Shown here piece after piece: positions 59,353-64,000 of a stretch of DNA of 64,000 bases. Position 1 is the first letter of the stretch. Every line of letters begins with the position of its first letter. A program made the position numbers and the translations under genes. The stretch covers positions 43,744,390 through 43,808,389 of the forward strand of contig NC_030384.2 of NCBI RefSeq assembly GCF_001625215.2, read 5' to 3'. The DNA is from Daucus carota subsp. sativus. Taxonomy: Eukaryota; Streptophyta; Magnoliopsida; Apiales; Apiaceae. The notes under the pieces are model-generated. The model searched no databases, was not told the DNA's origin, and was given only the letters and a program-made list of their open reading frames with translations.

Positions 59353-60140
59353 ATAGGGATGACAAAATAATCCGATTCGATGATATTCGATTTGAAACCT
59401 GAAATTTTGCATTTATAGAACCCGATTTTTTGGATTTGGATTTAGATATGAATTTAATTTTGAAACCCAAAAAATTTTGAATTTGGGTTTGAATATTAGG
59501 TATACCGATCCAAAATCAGAAACTCAATCCAAACCCGATCTGAATCCGAAAAAACACCGAATATATAATATTTTTATATATATATAAATAAATTATATAT
59601 ATATAATTTAATAATTATATATATAATTTTATATATAATTTTATATATTACATATTATTATTATAAATATTATTGTATAATATAAGAACATATATTTATC
59701 TTGAACATAAAAATTGACTAATAATTAATAAAATTAAATTATAGCATAAAAAGGATAATGTGGTGATTAAATATTTTCTAATGAAAAATATTATAAGTTG
59801 TGTACATTTATAAATCAAAATGCTATTGTGTTATGATGATTGAAGTTGAAATATTGAAATTCTATCTCTTCCTAGTGCTCAATGTAGCGTGTACGATTCT
59901 AAGGGCTTGAAATATATATAATTATAAATATTTTCAGATTTCGGGTTTGGGTTTTGGATATTCAATCTAAAAAAATTCGCGTTTCGGGTACACCCGAATC
60001 CGATTCAAAATCTATTGGATCAGGTTTTGGTATTCATTTTCGGGTATTTTTCGGATTCAGAGCGGTTTCAGATATGAATAAAAATTTTGGGTCTGGATAT
60101 GAATTTTGCCATGTCCGACCCGACCCGATTGTCACCCCTC
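59353..60140. mobile_element. hAT-like non-autonomous element with about 7-bp target duplication
   Basis: Ends ATAGGGATGACAAAAT and ATTGTCACCCCTC are imperfect inverted repeats of the TAGGGRTGACAA type. AAATTAC is present just outside both ends (59346-59352 and 60141-60147). The matching uninterrupted sequence upstream of CAF1 copy 1 (AATTATCCCATTGGTAGGAA then GGTAATCAAAC, near 42450-42488) supports the insertion site. Interior arms hold repeated CCGAT/ATCGG-type words around a TATATA-rich centre; there is no transposase. Confidence 0.65.
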
Positions 60141-60533
60141 AAATTACCGTTAATCGAAAAAGAAAATTGTAATATAACTTACATTAATTAAAGTGGTATA
60201 ATAATTAATTAGTAATTAAATAATAATCAAAAACGAACAGTTTGATCGTATTATAATTAAATTACATAACTCTAAAAAACCGAATTTGAAAACAAATCGA
60301 AAAAAGGATAAAAATCAACGCTAAATTGTAAAAAAAAACGTTGTACTTTCCCGGTGTGTTTAGAATTCGAATATTGTTTCCTTATAAATACCCACACATA
60401 CGAAGTGTTTGCACAAATTCTATTCCCAACTTCATCGCATATGATTTTACAAGTTGAAATCGTTTTCTCTTTTTTACCGATCCAGAAAAATTAAAAAAAA
60501 AAAGAAGGTTATTGCGTATGTGTTTGTGTTGCT

Positions 60534-60722
60534 ATGGAGTTCGCAAGAAAGCTCATTGCGAACATTGAAACGAAACTTTCTCCGATCAATTCTCCGGCCA
60601 CCACCACTGTTATTCACGTTACCTCCCAAAACAAAACGCAACTACCGATCTCCACACATGCTTATGCCACCACCTCCACCACCATCTCGCCATGTCGTCG
60701 TTCCCTGACAATCTCAAAATAA
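60534..60722 (+). CDS. 62-codon orphan ORF starting from a CAF1 start region
   Basis: ATG at 60534 occupies the position of the CAF1 start codon behind a CAF1-type TATA box and leader. The first 12 or so residues (MEFARKLIANIE) derive from CAF1; the rest is Thr/Ser-rich (TTTVIHVTSQNKTQL, AYATTSTTISPC) and unlike CAF1 or any protein I recognise. No catalytic residue of CAF1 remains. It may be non-functional debris or a short new protein if the promoter is active despite the inserted element. Confidence 0.3.
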   Translation: MEFARKLIANIETKLSPINSPATTTVIHVTSQNKTQLPISTHAYATTSTTISPCRRSLTISK

Positions 60723-61105
60723 TATTGTGATTAACCGGTACCTTATCATTCGACATCAAAAAAAATTTCTTAATTATGTTAAAAAAGCAAGATTTTGTGA
60801 TATAATTATGTTATGCTCTTGATATAATTTCTACTAATAATTGAAGATTGTTCGTTTGTAATGAGAACTTAAATTGTTGTATTTGAATTTGAGGATTACA
60901 CCTTAAAGTTATTATATAATTCAATACAACATGCGAGAACTGCAATTGTTGGACTTTTCGGCAGTGTAGGTTTACCGATGCATTTGTTTTGTTCAAATAT
61001 GTGCATTTAATCTATGATATATAATTTAAGTAGCGGTTTGTTTTTATTATGCAGGGATGTCTTTGAATCATGGAATTAATACTTATTTTTTTTGAATTAT
61101 TTCAT

Positions 61106-61291
61106 ACCGTCTATCTTTTGGTTTGATTAATTAAATACCTTAAAAAAATTTGATTTGATTTTCGCCTTCATATATTACAATAATATAGTATAAAAGTTCA
61201 ATCTAAAAGGCAAAAAAAAGTTCGGCATAAAAAAAAATGGAAGAGACATGTAATCAATTAGTTCTTAGGTTTCTTCCGAGAAAAACAATAA
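61106..61291. other. Short AT-rich spacer
   Basis: Between the CAF1-derived 3' flank and a MITE; it ends with the TAA target duplication at 61289-61291. Nothing else seen. Confidence 0.5.
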
Positions 61292-61980
61292 GGGCAAATC
61301 CAACAGTGGCCTAAAGGTCCAAATTTGGGCCAGTTTCGGCCTAAATCTTCCCAACAGTGGCCTAAATCTTGGTCCAAATTTAGGTCGGTGAACAGTACCG
61401 GCCTAAATTTATGCTAGCACTATTCACCGGCCTAAATCTTTTTTCTATTATAATAATAACCTTTTATCTTTTATATATTATATATTTAGTTAATTGAATG
61501 ATTATATATTAATATAATTATTAAATATTTATAAATTATTTTTAATATATTTTACTTAAATAATTATATATATTAATTTTGAAATATAATAAAATTAAAC
61601 AATTTTAAAATAATTCAAATTAACAATATATTAAACATAAGATAAAGATTACATTCGATAAAGCTAAATTACAGATACACCTTACACGAAAACATAAAAA
61701 CTAAAATTTAACAAAATACAAACTAAAACTTGGACTTAATCAAATATAAATTGAGCATTTGTGGGAACAATATATGAATTTATTGGGTTTAATATTAATA
61801 TGAAATTTTATATTATTGTTAAAAGATTAGAATAATAATATAAAGATAGTTAGAAGAATAAAATATTGATATATGAATTTGGACCAAAATTTAGACCAAA
61901 CTGTTGGAATGGAAAGATGATTCGGTCTAAATTTTGATCAAGATTTAGGCCAAAAACCGGTTCCACTGTTGGAGATGGCC
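61292..61980. mobile_element. Long PIF/Harbinger-type MITE with TAA target duplication
   Basis: Starts GGGCAAATCCAACAGTGG and ends CCACTGTTGGAGATGGCC, flanked by TAA at 61289-61291 and 61981-61983. Subterminal regions carry many GGCCTAAAT / ATTTAGGCC words in both orientations. At 689 bp with no transposase ORF it is non-autonomous. Confidence 0.85.
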
Positions 61981-61983
61981 TAA

Positions 61984-64000
61984 GTGATGATGTAAAAGAG
62001 CTTTATAAAGTCAATTTATTTTCCACCTTGCAAACATTATATTGATGAAGGGAAACAATTTTTTCCTGGTCGTGAAGGAGTTTAGCTACTTAATTTTACG
62101 GAATAGATTTTTTTTTTTTCTAATTCATTAGTCTTCATATATTGATTACAAAAACAAGATCAACGGGACCTCAATGTTATGTAGGAACCAAAGCGGTTGT
62201 AAAACTCTGCCAACCCAATTTTTTAAAATTTGATAATATATTGTAAGAAACCAAATTTTACGTGAATAATTATCTTAAACTCATTGATATTTAAGAAACC
62301 AAATCACAAAAGTATTATGTTGTGAGTGGATCAAGAAACAAATTATATGGTCTCGTGTAGTCGTATTACTCACTCAACTCGAACTTTCAACAACATAAAT
62401 AAAAAATCTAAGTTATCAGCATATGGCACGTTAATAATGAAAAACTTGCAAATTATTCTATAACGGGATCCTTAGTTTAACTATAATATACTTTATATAT
62501 TATAAAATTATTATTTTTTTATTGAAAAATAGAATCACATTACCTATTCAGAACGAGGTTCAGGAATAAAAAGAATCCCTGTTCAAGGTTCGAGACGGGT
62601 TCAGAGATCGATACCGAATTTGGGGATCGGCAGCAGGGATAGCACTCCTTAACCTTGAAATACCTCGTGTGCATTCCTGATCACTAAAATCTGGTTTGTT
62701 TTATTTGGATACACTTTCAAGGAAAATGTTTGGTGTACATAATAGTGTACAAAAAATTATACATAATGATATGTGGTGGGTTTTAATTGGGATGACCTCA
62801 CTCCTATTAAAACTCACCACGTCAATTGTCACCTCATTATATATAAATTTTATATACGCAGTTTTGTGCACCTAGCCAATTCCATATAATCTTCGGCCTC
62901 CAAACAATGAGAGAGTAAAAAATAAAGACATAGTCAGCAAATATACAAAATCTATATAATTAAGGATAAACAAATCACTTTTAATTATTTTGTTTTGTCG
63001 AGAATTATCATTAAAACATATTAACTTATTCCAAAAAATAACTCCCAACAATGGGAATATCATTTATGGGAACAATATTTATAGTTCAATCCATCTGCAG
63101 CCGTGCAGGCCTGCAGGGAAACAAGTAAATGTACTTTAGTGTACACCGCACAATCTCAGTTAACCTGAGTTATAAATATGAAGGAAAATAAGTGAAGAGA
63201 TATAACTTTCACTCTTATTTGTGTTCTTAAGTTTTTTAAAATGATGAAAATAAATAAAAATAAATATAATTATAACATAATTTCACTACAAAATATTTTC
63301 ATACATTCACTCGCTTTCCTAAAAAAAACTCAGGGAGAATGGTATAAAACTTCAAGAAATCAAATATGAACGGACAATGAGCATTTAACGAAAAGAAAAC
63401 GGTTAAACAATCATCAAGTAGCTCGTGCAAAATAGAAATAAAAAAACTATCATCACACAGCAAGTCAATAATGAAAAACGTAAACGTCATATTCAACAAC
63501 AGCATTCCCACTGTTCAAGTCGAAAGCATGCGTCCGTGCCTCAGCATACCCCCGTGCAAACCGGAACACTCCGCTCCCTCCGACCACCGGTGATGTGCTA
63601 AAAATAAGATTTTAATCGCAAGTGCACGATCTCGTTTTAATACTTTTAGATTCGAACCACAAGGACTAGAATAATTTTCGCGAAAACTTAATTTCTAACT
63701 TAATCGAATTAGACCAATTAATTTTGTAGAGAATTTCGATTATTAATATCAACCTAATTGAAAATATTAACTTAAAGTAACTAATAACCGGAAGAAAAGA
63801 AAAACAAAATAACAAGCGGAGGTGATACGTGTGTGGACAGTACGTGAAATGAAACAAAAACGAAGACGAAAAGACGTGACTACCGAGCAACACAACAGAT
63901 CGAAAACAAAATTATTAATAATAATTAATAATAATATAAAAAGTGCACGCGGTCGAAACATGAAAAAGCCGTAGTGATTAAACAAAACAAACAGAAGATT
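61984..64000. other. Repeat-rich intergenic region to the right edge
   Basis: No gene recognised. Around 62715-62875, GGTGTACATAATAGTGTACA on the left and TTTTGTGCACC on the right could be degenerate ends of a small inverted-repeat element. Around 63600-63680, TTTTAATCGCAAGTGCACGA followed by ATTCGAACCACAAGGACTAG resembles a sequence often met in plant retroelement-derived repeats; I cannot name the family. ORFs here (for example 63511-63299) lack domain features. Confidence 0.35.

Larger units (their letters stand above)
58728..61105 (+). pseudogene. Third CAF1 locus: promoter, start and 3' flank without the enzyme core
   Basis: 58728-59352 and 60141-60533 align with the upstream regions of both intact CAF1 genes, including TAATCCTGTTTTT.CATAGC, a TATAAATA box at 60383-60390 in TATAAATACCCACACAT, and the leader AGGTTATTGCGTATGTGTTT. 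The start region (ATGGAGTTCGCAAGAAAGCT, residues MEFARKLIANIE) matches MELARRPIAIIE. After about 13 codons CAF1 homology stops. Downstream, GGGATGTCTTTGAATCATGGA near 61062 matches the 3' flank of copy 1 near 43988. The locus is thus a CAF1 copy whose catalytic core has been deleted or replaced. A hAT-like element (59353-60140) interrupts its promoter. Confidence 0.75.

Noticed and set aside
1-64000. tRNA and rRNA genes
   Set aside because: Scanned by eye for tRNA A/B boxes and rRNA-like GC-rich blocks; only the degenerate SINE-like head near 41,276-41,385 resembled a tRNA, and it lacks a cloverleaf.

Overview
This window is nuclear DNA from a flowering plant, most likely a eudicot. The genes are intron-rich with GT-AG (and one GC-AG) junctions, the intergenic DNA is AT-rich, and plant-type MITEs, microsatellites and plant gene families (GIS/ZFP8-type C2H2 factor, LRR receptor-like protein, CAF1) are present. 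I cannot fix the genus from sequence alone. The exon models below are my own splice-site readings; I checked phase continuity by hand at most junctions and say where it fails.

Layout. 1-6,600 (minus): 5' half of a PGAP1-like GPI inositol-deacylase gene that runs off the left edge. 6,570-7,130: short divergent promoter with site II-like motifs. 7,130-9,252 (plus): two-exon gene for a probable plastid methyltransferase-fold protein. 11,056-18,206 (minus): eight-exon gene for a 1,263-residue conserved plant protein of the type often called NST1-like. 18.5-28 kb: gene-poor, with several MITEs, a large foldback (inverted repeat) element, a 307-bp tandem duplication holding exons of a broken kelch-like gene, and an unrecognised exon pair. 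28.06-33.27 kb: tandem duplication of about 2.4 kb, where one copy carries a Harbinger MITE and the other shows the empty site. 36,326-37,081 (plus): single-exon C2H2 zinc-finger gene with a C-terminal EAR motif.

40.8-61.1 kb is a CAF1 (CCR4-associated deadenylase) cluster: two intact intronless genes (42,846-43,685 and 56,798-57,637) whose coding sequences appear to differ at one silent base although their promoters have diverged, plus three relics: a 3'-UTR remnant, a C-terminal stub fused behind copy 1, and a promoter-plus-start-codon copy that now reads into a 62-codon orphan ORF. Between the intact copies lie an LRR receptor-like protein gene with a one-base frameshift (44,150-47,341, minus) and an unrecognised multi-exon RG-rich gene (about 51.4-54.6 kb, minus). 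61.1-64 kb is repeat-rich intergenic DNA.

The genes do not form a pathway. The coherent theme is birth and death of a local deadenylase family (duplication, apparent gene conversion, microhomology deletion, promoter capture) next to an immune-receptor-type gene, in repeat-rich DNA.
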